Origin: Pteria penguin
Lineage: Eukaryota; Mollusca; Bivalvia; Pterioida; Pteriidae
Assembly (NCBI GenBank): GCA_035048485.1
Contig: CM068583.1
Coordinates: 22,419,341 to 22,483,340 of the forward strand
DNA: 64,000 nucleotides
Reading direction: 5' to 3'
In this document: positions 20,532 to 30,383 of the stretch, piece by piece
How the letters are laid out: every line of letters starts with the position of its first letter
How positions within the stretch are numbered: the first letter of the stretch is position 1
Program-made: the position numbers and the translations under genes
The notes under the pieces: generated by a model
The model's database searches: none
Told to the model about the DNA's origin: nothing
What the model saw: only the letters and a program-made list of their open reading frames with translations

Positions 20532-20806
20532 AAGCCGGAATGGCGTAGTGGATAAGGTGCTCGGCTCGTGATCGAGAGGTCCCGGGTTCGCGTGTTCGAC
20601 TCCCACCCTGGACGCACCGATCTTCTGTCTTTCGGATGAGACAGTAAAAACCGAGGTCCCGTGCCACGGTAGGCGTGGCACTTAAAAGATCCCTCGCTGA
20701 TTCGGGTGAGTCCGTTGCAAAGGTCTAAATTTGTATGTAATGCGTTCAACATATACGCGAAATAATCATGGAGTGACGTAAAACGGTATTCAATCAATCA
20801 ATCAAA
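20532..20806 (+). mobile_element. tRNA-derived SINE, plus orientation (GTGCTCGG-type head)
   Basis: The head has an A box (TGGCGTAGTGG) and a B box (GGTTCGCGTG/GTTCGACTCC region), then GATGAGACAGTAAAAACCGA and an AATCAATCAATC tail. The perfect duplication ACATACAAAGAC flanks it at 20520-20531 and 20806-20817. The tandem copy of the surrounding DNA (near 21455-21480) has no SINE. Confidence 0.92.
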
Positions 20807-20917
20807 CATACAAAGACTATAAGAATTTAATATAGAAAGCGTCACACTACGCGGGTAACCTCTTACGAACACACTCCAAAGCGTATAAATGCGACGGTTG
20901 ATTTAACCAGCAAATAC

Positions 20918-21545
20918 GGATTCACCTGAAGATTTTGTTATTTTTGTTTCCACTTGATAAAGGCCAAGTGGCCGAAAATTTATAGACATTGAGTGTTTCT
21001 TGTTAAGAATTTAATTCATACTTCCCTTCAAGAAGAGGACTACTTATCATTTTGGAATAATATTTTGTTTTGGACTATGACATTTTAATGCAAGTAGTTG
21101 CACGTAATTGTTGTATTTTAGCCAGAATTAATTAAAGGAATACATTTGTCAAAATAATTAAAATCGATTATTTTAGAGTACAAAAGGAAGAGAGGGTGAT
21201 TTTTCACATTTTCAGCTTTTTCTTCGCTACTTCTAGATTAATTTTGAGGAAACTTGCTAAGTATTGAGCAAGATGGTCTTGTACAGTTTTAGATATTTTA
21301 AAAGTTTTTAAAAAACAAAAGATTTATGACCATATACAAGCATTTTGATTAATACCATTATGTACAATTTTTTCCTTGTTTCAAATGAGCAATATAGGCC
21401 CATCTGAGCCTCTCGTTCAAGTTATTGTGCTTTAACAGTAAAATACGAGGAAACTACATATAACAACCATGATAATTTAATATAGAAAGCGTCACACTAC
21501 GCGGGTAACCTCTTACGAACACACTCCAAAGATTATATATGCGAT
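20918..21545 (+). repeat. Tandem copy of the 19938-20890 segment, without the SINE
   Basis: It starts GGATTCACCTG as at 19938, repeats GTGGCCGAAAATTT and CATTGAGTGTTTCTTGTTA, the ATTTTAGCCAGAAT block and the GGCCCATCTGAGCC end, then a well conserved block GAAAGCGTCACACTACGCGG to ACACACTCCAAAG (compare 20838-20880). That last block is almost identical in both units while the rest is diverged. Confidence 0.75.
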
Positions 21546-21642
21546 CAAATTGTCAAATATGAAGAAATCAGGTTTCATGTCACCTTGGTAGGAGGAGTAA
21601 ACGTCTCGTGTTTGTCTAGCAACACCCGCTATGAATGCTCAA

Positions 21643-21825
21643 CGTGCACGGATCCAGAAATATTTGTCAGAGGGGGTCTAACCAAAAACGGTAAATTTTT
21701 CTCTTGGACGAGGGGGATCCAACCCCCAAAAATACCCAAATATTACCTTTTTGGTAAAATTTTCGGATGCCGGGGGGGGGGGGTTCCAGACCTCCGCCCC
21801 CCCCCCTTTTCTGTATCTGCGCATG
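21643..21825. mobile_element. Short TIR element with G/C homopolymers
   Basis: The ends GTGCACGGATCCAGAAA and TTTCTGTATCTGCGCAT pair at about 13 of 17 positions. The interior has GAGGGGGATCC, a G10 and a C10 run. I remember GGATCC-ended repeats like this as common in invertebrate genomes. No clear target duplication. Confidence 0.5.
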
Positions 21826-21857
21826 CTCAAAGCGTCAGTGCAGACGACAAAAATACT

Positions 21858-22137
21858 TCATTGATTGATTGATTGATTTTTGTTTTACGTCACACCACGA
21901 ATATTTCACGTATATGGTGACGGCATCTGCCTGATGCGGGGCATACAAATTTTGACCTTTGCAACGGACCCACCCGAAGCAGTGAGGGATCTTTAACGTG
22001 CCATGCATACCACGACACGGGGCCTCGGTTTTTACTGTCTCATCCGAAAGACATGACACCGGCATGACCAGAGCGGGACTCGAACCCCGGCCTCCCGATC
22101 AGGAGTCCGACGCGATACCACTAGGCCACGCCGGCTT
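21858..22137 (-). mobile_element. tRNA-derived SINE, minus orientation (GCGCTGGACTCC-type head)
   Basis: Minus-strand head with A box TGGCCTAGTGG and B box GGTTCGAGTCC, then the same body as the other SINEs and an ATTGATTG tail (plus strand 21859-21874). CAAAAATACT flanks it at 21848-21857 and 22138-22147. The A and B boxes are close to consensus, so the copy looks young. Confidence 0.92.
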
Positions 22138-22147
22138 CAAAAATACT

Positions 22148-22974
22148 CCAATGCTGTACATATACGTAGGATTAGAATAGTCATGTGACACTCCAGTTTA
22201 ATTGAAATGTCACTCTATATTTGCACCTATCGGCTATGGACTATAACTTTTCTCATTTGCATTTCCACAGACAAATAAAGAAAATTTGCATGATATATAC
22301 GAATGCGTGTTTTCAAGTAAACCGGACAATGTTTACGGAACGCCAAGGTGATTTGGGTTTTTAGAAGTTTGCATCATATCAATGTTTATAATAGAGATTT
22401 TAAAGTGTTTATGTTTACTACCATAGCAGTGATGCCAGGTGATTTGTAATTGGTCAATGAAAACATTCATACAACAGTGACCATTTAAGAGAAAGTTCTG
22501 TGTTCGAAAACTGCCAAATTGTAATGACACTCGCAGAAATATATTAAAAGAACATTTACATACGTTTGGAAATTAGAGATGAGACCAGATGCGTGGCAGG
22601 AATATATTAAGCATCCACTGTTTGACTAGCTGCATCCGCCATAGTACATATATTAAATGCTACCGGATTTCAATGAGTCCAGTACCAGCACATCTGTGGA
22701 CAATAAGTGAAAGACTGTAATCAAATGTTAGATATCTATAAATCAAATAGATAATAGAGAAAATAGATCCATAAAGCTTGTCGACTTTTAAAATACTCCG
22801 CCGATCCTAATCCCCTGAGGGGTTTCTATTGAAACGGCGCCTCCCCTGTATCATTTAACTTGTCTACCCAGGCCTTTCGGAATATCGGTTGTTCGGACCA
22901 TATAAGACATTTGAAGTATTGGGTCTTCGGACCATCGGATCTTCACTAAGACCGTTGTACTATCAGTTCACACT
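22148..22974. other. Non-coding DNA, no supported feature
   Basis: Nothing recognisable was seen. Confidence 0.4.
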
Positions 22975-23046
22975 GCTTTCGGCTCGTTGCCCCCCCCCCT
23001 TATTACACCAATATAATAAATAATAAAGGGGGGACGAGCCGAAAGC
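22975..23046. repeat. 72-bp hairpin with GCTTTCGGCTCGT arms
   Basis: GCTTTCGGCTCGT pairs perfectly with ACGAGCCGAAAGC. The stem can continue through a C9 run against a G6 run, around an AT-rich centre. Confidence 0.8.
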
Positions 23047-23184
23047 CCTGTGATCGGTTGAACTGCATGAGTTTTGGAATATTCGTACCATCACTGACAT
23101 GGCCGTAGGAACAGGAACGCCCCCCCCCCCCCTTTTTGTAATAGTTCCCGACGATCTAGTCAACTGATATTGTTAGTGTATAAA

Positions 23185-23480
23185 AAGACATGATATTTGA
23201 TAAAGTCAAAGGTCAATCTTTTATAAAAATGCTTATAATGAAAATATCGCTATCGACCTGTAAAACTGATTTGAGGGGGCGTTGATCAAGAGCACATTTC
23301 CCCGCGTATCTAGTCAGAATGTGATAAATAAAATAAGATAGAAGGCAAGAATAATTTTTGTTACCAGAAAAAAATCTTATTCTCCTTTAAATATCATTTA
23401 TTTTGTGTAAAAATTTTGGATGATCACTTCTTTCCCACTGCGCTCAAACCAGCAAAACGTCCGGGAACTGTTACATTACC
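23185..23480. repeat. Diverged duplicate, copy 1
   Basis: Similar in order to 25012-25310: ATTTGATAAAGT, GATCAAGAGCAC then TTTCCCC, AGTGTGATAAATA-like, GAAGGCA, AAATTTTGGATGA, AAACCA then AAAC and GGGAACTGTT. The minus strand of both can be read as a short peptide with TVP and KKSSKI-like words, but no ORF is intact in this copy. Confidence 0.6.
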
Positions 23481-23766
23481 AGTAGATGTTGATATGGATG
23501 AACATCATGTAAACAGAGAAAACTTAATACGAATTTACTTTGAACTTGGCCCGGATGTATTAACCAGCAAGAATTGATTTTCAACTGAGATAGTATGTTG
23601 AACTTTTTAAAGATAGTTTCTTTAATTTTTAACCGAGCCAAGTTGATATTACACCAAGGATGTATAGTTTAAGAATCTACACTGAGTCGTCAGTCGGTTG
23701 GTGAGTTGAGTTGTTCAAGATAATATAAAAGAGTTCGTGGTCCTAATTGGCTTCCATAGTCTCATG

Positions 23767-23801
<35 letters not shown>

Positions 23802-23804
23802 TTT
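23767..23804. repeat. (TTAT)n microsatellite
   Basis: About nine TTAT repeats. Confidence 0.95.
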
Positions 23805-25011
23805 CAAACTTCCCTTCGGATGACTTCATATCAATTTTGACAGTTTCATAAAACAAGACCTTGATAACTTTATCTACTGTGATTTAAAATTTTCGCGGGC
23901 TTCATAGGGTCATATTATGTCGGTAACAACAAATCCATTGCATTATGGGACAGGTGTGCACATGTCAAGGCCGCCATGCCTTTGCCAGAAGAAAATGTTC
24001 GCGGGAAAAACTTTGCAGAAGTTCGTAACTTGTGAAATATCAGCCATGATCTTACAAAAATTGTATGAAACCATTAATGTTTAATCTTCTTCAGTAATTT
24101 CAATATGTTTTAATGTCAGAAATTGTTTTATTATTCTCTTGCAGTCACTTTTGTCACGTTGTTTTGTGACTGCGAACTATTTTACAAGTGTTTTACAAGT
24201 TCATTTACATGCAAGTTTTGGGGTAAAGTCTCTTGTCACTGAACTTGTTTAAAAGTGTTATATGAACTAGTATTTCATGTTAAAGAATGGTGAATATCAG
24301 TATTGCGAATATGTCCATAATGAGTTTGAGAACATCATATTTCCCCAGTGTTTTGATTGTAATGTGTTCTAGATCTAGTACACCTTTATTTTCTTGTGTT
24401 CTAGTTTCAGATTTTATTTCATTTTCCTATGAAATTTCCGGCCATGTTTAAGTTGGTTTTTTTTTTTTTGCAAAGATTCGGTCTAGCTGAGTGAGTGAGT
24501 TTTAATACAGTAAATGGTGGGAGACACAGCCTCACAGGCTGCGTTACTTGATTCTGGCCATCTGGGTGGTTTCTGCCAATCCTTCCATGAAGCAAGTACC
24601 CTTTTGTGAAAAATGTGTTAAAAAAGTCATTCACAATAAGATAGAAAACAAAATAAGAATTACATAAAGTGATGGAAGAAAAAAAAACAGGGTTGAAATG
24701 TAGAAACCGCATGGTTTAGCCTTTAGTGTGGAGTACAAATGCAAGGGACCCCTGAAGATGCAGGGATCTGTAATCTACTGGTCCAGTAACAGTTCCTGAA
24801 CGATTTTTGAGGTTTTCGGCAAATAAATTTTGTTATAATAGACCAAAATACATAAAGTTTGGTACAATGCATGGTCTACCCTTTATACATAGAACAACTA
24901 CGATGTCAAATATTTGATATAACTCATACATTAACCAAATGTTTTAAGCATTTTTACTGACTTCAACTGTGATAGTTCTTGGGCACGCTAATCTACTTAT
25001 AAGTACAAATA
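23805..25011. other. Non-coding DNA, no supported feature
   Basis: Nothing recognisable except homopolymer runs near 24459 and 24681. Confidence 0.4.
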
Positions 25012-25310
25012 ACATGGCATTTGATAAAGTTAAATATAAGTCTTATAAAAACGGTGATGAAAATATTGCATTATTCAAACAGAAACACTGAATTTAGGTT
25101 CATTGATCAAGAGCACCTTTCCCCCACATATGGGTATTGAAAGTAGTTCAGAGTGTGATAAATAGTAAAAAAAAAAAAAAGAAGGCATAAATCAAAAATT
25201 TTAACTGAAAAATTGTACTCTTCTAAGTTCTTTACATATTCATTTTATATTAAAATTTTGGATGATTTTTTGTTGATTGTGCCCAAACCAATAAAACATC
25301 TGGGAACTGT
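25012..25310. repeat. Diverged duplicate, copy 2
   Basis: Partner of 23185-23480 in the same orientation, 1.8 kb downstream. It contains an A14 run at about 25168 that the partner lacks. Confidence 0.6.
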
Positions 25311-26327
25311 TCCTGTATAGGAACTGCTACAGTACATGTCATGTTCTTCAAAATAGTCCCACTGTACATCTGTCAAGGGAAAAAGAACATTTGAGTATAT
25401 GTTGGTATTTGCATTTCGGGTTAAAATAGTAGAGTAAGTACTAGTATATTTTGTGGGATGTGAACAGGACAAGTTTAAAAATGAATGCAGAAGATGTTAC
25501 ACTTTTTGTGGAAAAAGAAATTAAGTCACATGTGTCAGTGTTCTAATCTAGAGTTCTTTACTTTATTTGTCTAGTATGGCTGATACTCTTTATGTTTTGA
25601 AGAATCATTCAGGGACCACACAGCACCATTTTAATTTTCCATAATCCTATTTTTTTTTATCCCATACACATGCTGGATATACACTGATCAATTTTTTTTG
25701 ACAAGAAGGTGACACTTAACAGATTTTCTGTTGTTATGTCTGTGACATCATCATCAAGTGTCTGAATTGTCCAACCTAAAATGAGGTCATTGCAACCTAA
25801 TTATCTGCTAAATAGTGTATCATTTGAAGAAAGTGCTTGGTGTATTCCAACTGGAGTTTAACATTATAATATTTATGAATGTGAATCTGAATTTGTCAGT
25901 TTGATTTTATGTCATTTTCGAAGTTAAAAATGCAAGTATAATTTGATATTTCTGAACCTGGAGGTAAATGATACTAAATCATCCTACACTTCGTGAAATT
26001 GCCACTCGGACTAGTAAATGTTTCACAGAGTCATCCTTGGGTATATGTAAAATATGTTTAAAGGGTTTTTAATGTCCTGTTCCATGTCGCGATATGTCTG
26101 ATATTGCTGAAAGATTGACTTGGGCACATGGATGTTTCCCCAAAAGTTTAAATCTCATGTTTACATGTAAGTATACATGTAGATGTTCTGAGTAAGACAG
26201 TTCAGATAGGGCGATGAATAACCTTGGAGTCATCCGGAACACATGAGTCGGTTCTTTATATTACGTAACAGTAACCAAACTCGGAATTGAATGTATGAAT
26301 ACTTTGTAATTTTACATGTAAATAGCC
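25311..26327. other. Non-coding DNA, no supported feature
   Basis: AT-rich, no repeat border or domain-bearing ORF seen. Confidence 0.4.
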
Positions 26328-26333
26328 TGTGTA

Positions 26334-27032
26334 CAGTCATTCCCAATAACATCGGTCCGTCTGTCCTGACCGACACATTTATGTAAGGACGGATGTCCCA
26401 CTGTCACATTGCCGGTTTGAATGACAGTTGGGTCTGGCAGAGTTTCGTTTATTTATACTCCCTCAAATTAAAGTGTTTTGGTGACCATGATGAAGTAAAC
26501 CGTAACGTAAACGTTTCACAAAAGCGGGTTTATCGAAGGCTTTTACAAGAGCGTGATTCACTGTGATTGTCTCATTGAGGAATCGGTCAGAGTTTTTTTT
26601 TTTCGGAGATGTTATTTGAGCTAATTTGCGGATGATCAATGATTTTGATAGATGAGATTAAATACATCAGAATACATCTATATTTCTCTTCTTTTTTTTC
26701 GGACAGACAGTTTTTGTTTCGGACCTGTGTGTAACTTCACTACATACAGTACATTCCGGGTGGATCTTAATTTGCCCACTGGTCACAGTGGGCATTTTTA
26801 GAGTGGGCATTAAAAATGTCCACTGGACACAGTGGATGTTCTTGTAAGAGTCAGTTAGAATTAACATACAGGTAAGTGGACAGCTTGATAGCTCAGGTAA
26901 ATGTCCACCCTTAATGCCCACTGAAATTTCAGGTGGATTGCCCACTGTGGACAGTGGGCATTCAAAGTTCCACCCGAATTGTACTGTAGGTCCGAATGAC
27001 CTATGGGGACCGAAAGTTATTGGGAATGAATG
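26334..27032. mobile_element. TIR element with 6-bp target duplication, copy 1 (carries nested MITE)
   Basis: Left TIR CAGTCATTCCCAATAAC followed by ATCGGTCCG; right TIR CGGACCT-side to GTTATTGGGAATGAATG. TGTGTA flanks it at 26328-26333 and 27033-27038. The subterminal GGTCC/GGACC words form further inverted copies. It is collinear with 35914-36446. A 241-bp MITE is inserted at 26747-26987. No transposase is encoded. A 6-bp duplication is unusual among animal TIR superfamilies; IS3EU-like is one option known to me. Confidence 0.8.
26747..26987. mobile_element. 241-bp MITE at a TA site, nested
   Basis: The ends CAGTACATTCCGGGTGGA and TCCACCCGAATTGTACTG are inverted repeats flanked by TA (26745-26746 and 26988-26989). 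The interior repeats the word GCCCACTG with CAGTGGGC, giving nested hairpins. The uninterrupted partner element has the empty site CACATAGG at 36397-36404, so the insertion borders are certain. TA duplication suggests Tc1/mariner-type mobilisation. Confidence 0.88.
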
Positions 27033-27038
27033 TGTGTA

Positions 27039-27795
27039 TGTTTGAAACTGCATGATTCGGCTTAGAACTAGATCCGATTTCAAGCATCTGTAACATCGAG
27101 TATTATTCATATTTCATATTAAGTACTAGGAAAAACACATTTAGGCAATTTCGTGAAATATATTTAATTTAATTTAATTTCGGTTCTTTATACTACGTAA
27201 CATTAACCAGTGACATACCTCCGTGACCAAAGAGCGCTCATGTCTGGGTTTGTGTTTCTACTTAAAGAAAGCAACCCGTGTGTTCTGGATGACCTTAGAG
27301 TAAGAGATGTTATCTCCCTTTTTGGAAGGTATATTAAGTTTCATAGAGCCATATATTTTAGGGAAGGAAACGGATGTCTCTTTACAAAATGAATTGTGGG
27401 GTGTGTCTGACTTGGATGTTTCTAGGCACAAACAAGATGCATAAAATTTACAATATTGATGACCTTGTCTAGTAAAATCTCCCTCACTCAGGTTCTTGAT
27501 GTAGATTGCATAAAGTCATAAATGAACCCTGTCTATGCTAGCGGTAGCATAAACTGGTCATTAGCCATGTGTATACAAAGCCAAACAACTAGTACTTACA
27601 ATTTTTAGAAAATTTAATATTAAAAAAATAACTGAATTTAATATTGAAAAAATAACTGATAACACAACTGACGATAGAATTCATCATTTTGTTCTACTGA
27701 CCATCCAAACTCTGTAAACCAGAATGATTTGTTATGTTTTTTAGCATTTTTCTTTTTATTAACCATTGGTTCATCTTGTTAATCTGTTGGTACAG
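27039..27795. other. Non-coding DNA, no supported feature
   Basis: A 60-residue ORF at 27210-27392 shows no recognisable family. A short near-duplication of GAATTTAATATT occurs near 27612-27645. Confidence 0.4.
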
Positions 27796-27813
27796 GGTTC
27801 AGGTATCGATGTT

Positions 27814-27862
<49 letters not shown>

Positions 27863-27902
27863 ATTGTATTTTTACAGACATAATACATAAAGATAATATC
27901 AG

Positions 27903-27968
27903 AACATACATATATATATACACATACACACATATATATATACATACATACATACACACATATAGATA
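27903..27968. repeat. (TA)/(CA)/(CATA) compound microsatellite
   Basis: Runs of TATATA, CACACA and CATA in the 3' UTR of the LINE. Confidence 0.85.
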
Positions 27969-28139
27969 CATAGTATAATGCCTTAATGGACAAAACCACA
28001 AGAGGACAACTTTCATACACACATTTACACAACATATAGACATATAATGATCTCTATACTATGCATTTGTATTGTGAGTTTGAGAAGTATTGTAAACACA
28101 AAAATTATTGAATATGGAATGACCCTTTGGTAAGTGAGA

Positions 28140-28370
28140 TAAATTCAGTACACTGTTCTAATTAAATATGCTTCATTAAATATGCTTCACATTTACAATA
28201 ATTAATAGATAAATTCAGTACAATATTCTAATTAAATATGCTTCACATTTACAATAATTAATAGATAAATTCAGTACAATGTTTTAATTAAATATACTTC
28301 ACATTTACAATTAATAGATGAATTCACTACAATATTTTAATTGCGTATACCATTAAATTTACAATAAGTT
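28140..28370. repeat. Tandem repeat, about 4 units of 50-70 bp
   Basis: Units contain AAATTCAGTACAATATTCTA, ATTAAATATGCTTCACATTT and ACAATAATTAATAGAT. The first unit has an internal duplication of TTAAATATGCTTCA and the last is diverged. It is inside the LINE 3' UTR. Confidence 0.8.
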
Positions 28371-28450
28371 TTGTACTTTAAGGTATACTTAAGTCTTTTA
28401 GAATATTTGTGTTTACGTTTTAAAGTTACATGAATGTATACATGTATATA

Positions 28451-28626
28451 CAGTCAAACCTTTATACAAAAGAAACGTAAGGGAGAAAACGAAAGTGACC
28501 ACCATAGACAGGAGACCCCCATACAGAAGTTTATTGTATATATATATAAAAAAAAAACCAAACAAAAGTGACTTCCATAAGCAGGTGACCCTTATACAGA
28601 GGTCTCTGTTATGGTAGGTTTGACTG
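28451..28626. mobile_element. 176-bp MITE with CAGTCAAACCT ends
   Basis: CAGTCAAACCT and AGGTTTGACTG are inverted at the two ends, flanked by TA (28449-28450 and 28627-28628). Two internal direct repeats share AGTGAC, CCATA, CAGG, GACCC and ATACAGA in the same order. It lies in the LINE 3' UTR, so it either inserted into the LINE or was carried along. Confidence 0.8.
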
Positions 28627-28741
28627 TAATTAAATGATCTGGAGAAATAATAATTCAGATTGTAGAGAGCAACTCCCACTCGAGACATGTCGTTTGATAT
28701 CAGAAATCGAACTACTATTGATACAATGAAAAATTGTGGGT

Positions 28742-29413
28742 TTAGAGTATATTATCCCACTCTTTCCAGAAATTCTTATATTTATCTATTGTGTTCTTCT
28801 TATAAGCAATATGCCTAGATGTTTCAAGTAGGTTCTGAATTGAAGTGATGACACCTTGCAGAGTTAAACATTTCTTTGCGCAACGCATAGTGTATATATA
28901 GTATTTCACTTGTAAACTAATAAGATTTCTAGCTGATACGTAATTTTTTAAATCACCAAGTATAAAATCTTGCTTTTGCAACATAAAACTTAGGTTTAGA
29001 GTTGAAAAGCAGAAGGCATTTATCTTGGACAGAAAATTCTGAACTTTCTCGCATTCCCAGAAGATATGTTCAATGGTTTCTTCAGCATTTCCACAAAAAG
29101 TACATTTGGAATCTTCAGATTTTTTAATTTTGAACAAAAATGACTTTGTACATAATATTCTCTGTAATATTCTAAATTGAAACCATTGTAATTTTGTATT
29201 TTTTGTTATCTTAAAAGGCAATTGTAAGTACCTTTTAATATCATATTCTGTTAAGTCAAAAATTTCTATCCATTTCTTCACACCTTTTGGTATATTGTTA
29301 TTGTTTGTAAGAATAAAGTATTTGTAAAAAAGCTTAGATCCATATTTCTTGCTTTTGATCAGGTAGGTAATAACATTTCGTATAACTGGTGTGGGTAATT
29401 TGGAGTCAAAGTC
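28742..29413 (-). CDS. C-terminal part of LINE reverse transcriptase (zf-RVT region)
   Basis: The reading starts inside ORF2 (DFDSKLPTPVIRN...) and ends at TAG/TAA near 28742. About 223 element-derived residues remain. The motif C-x2-C-x8-H-x4-C (KCTFCGNAEETIEHIFWEC) with upstream LQWFQFRILQRIL is the zf-RVT region found after the reverse transcriptase domain in L1/Tx1-like elements. The endonuclease and the catalytic YADD region are absent, so it cannot act alone. The apparent ATG (29437) and first eight codons are flanking DNA, including the target duplication. The frame is otherwise intact, which argues for a recent insertion. Confidence 0.88.
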   Translation of the reverse strand, partial: DFDSKLPTPVIRNVITYLIKSKKYGSKLFYKYFILTNNNNIPKGVKKWIEIFDLTEYDIKRYLQLPFKITKNTKLQWFQFRILQRILCTKSFLFKIKKSEDSKCTFCGNAEETIEHIFWECEKVQNFLSKINAFCFSTLNLSFMLQKQDFILGDLKNYVSARNLISLQVKYYIYTMRCAKKCLTLQGVITSIQNLLETSRHIAYKKNTIDKYKNFWKEWDNIL

Positions 29414-29513
29414 GTATCGATGTTTCTTAACACACATCTTATTACCTCATAATGAGATAGTAAAATGCATGTCAACAAACATCGATACCTGAACCTGGTA
29501 CCTGTTGTCACAG

Positions 29514-29795
29514 ATTCTAATGATGGGGTGCTACTCGGCGATTGCATAAACCCTTGAAATGATGTCGAGGAACTTTGTTAAACCATGTTTACTGCTCAGA
29601 ATATTTAGAGATGGTTTACATTGCCATCACTTTGAATTTTGAAAAGGTGATGTCAGTAGTAACTAAATAAAAGGGTTGTGATGACCATGATTTATGCTGA
29701 CAATATAAACAGAAAGAAATTGAAAAAGCCGGACTTTTTTAACTTGCAAAATGTGTTGGCGAACTTGATACTCATGTATTAAAAACGTTTAGCCA
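29514..29795. other. Non-coding DNA, no supported feature
   Basis: Nothing recognisable was seen. Confidence 0.4.
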
Positions 29796-30240
29796 AAGTC
29801 ATTGGACCGTCAAATTTTTCCGGTAAAATTAGATTTTGGAAGGTTAAAAAACCGCCAGAATCTGGACCGATTGTTTGATGAGAAAATTTCAGCCATAGAA
29901 AATTTGGATTGAAATAATTGCAGAGAATGTTGCATGTTAAGTCTATTTATCAAAGTTCTACTGTTTACTGGCACGTAATGAACTGTAAATGCCCATTTAA
30001 CATTTATTTCTGATGCAGTCGCTTATCCATGTTTGTCCAGTATAGGTTTTTGTTTTAGTACAATCCTTCGGGTCTCATTTTGATTTTTCAAGTATATAGT
30101 AAAAGATTAATAGTAATTGTCAATATATCTTGATTTTTTGAAAATCTGGTGAAAATTAGCTCGGTCTGGTAAAATAAAAACTTAATAGACTGATTGTCCT
30201 GTAATAAAAATGAACTTTCGCAAAGTCTATAAATGCATAA
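29796..30240 (+). repeat. Duplicated segment, intact copy
   Basis: Collinear similarity to three separated pieces at 35225-35360, 38260-38372 and 40266-40450. Marker words: TTGCAGAGAATGT, CAAAGTTCTAC, TTACTGGCACG, AACATTTATTTCTGATGCAG, GTCCAGTATAGG, GGTCTGGTAAAATA and GATTGTCCTGT. Confidence 0.75.
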
Positions 30241-30334
30241 GCATGTTGTATGTTTATGAATGAACATGGATATGTCAAGTACATGTTTTGAAAGATCAAG
30301 GTTTGGCATTTGATCCTTTTGTTTTGTCTTCTAG

Positions 30335-30383
30335 ACCGTCTTACGTTGTCAAGAAAAGAAGGAGATCTCCTACTAGGCATTAA
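30335..30383 (+). other. Possible C-terminal exon (weak)
   Basis: A good acceptor (TTTTGTTTTGTCTTCTAG) precedes a short frame reading PSYVVKKRRRSPTRH and a stop at 30381-30383. The basic tail looks protein-like, but no upstream partner exon was found and no family is recognised. Confidence 0.15.

Larger units (their letters stand above)
27818..29413 (-). mobile_element. 5'-truncated L1-like non-LTR retrotransposon
   Basis: On the minus strand the element ends in a long A tail (plus-strand T run to 27855), with an AATAAA-type signal just before it. The 15-bp duplication GTATCGATGTTTCTT flanks it at 27803-27817 and 29414-29428. The coding part keeps only the end of the second ORF. The 3' UTR contains a microsatellite, a tandem repeat and a MITE. 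Severe 5' truncation with a perfect duplication is the usual outcome of target-primed reverse transcription. Confidence 0.88.
27796..29495. repeat. Palindrome split by a LINE insertion
   Basis: GGTTCAGGTATCGATGTTT (27796-27814) is perfectly complementary to 29477-29495. Further out GGTACAG pairs with CTGGTACC with one indel. With the LINE removed the arms are about 51 bases apart and would form a hairpin of about 25 bp. It may be a small foldback element into which the LINE jumped. Confidence 0.8.

Noticed and set aside
26667..27110. 147-codon minus-strand ORF
   Set aside because: It spans the border of the nested MITE and its host element, so the frame is accidental.
27796..29495. A single TIR transposon of 1.7 kb
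   Set aside because: The inverted arms enclose a LINE with its own poly-A end and 15-bp duplication, so the arms belong to the older target and not to the inserted element.
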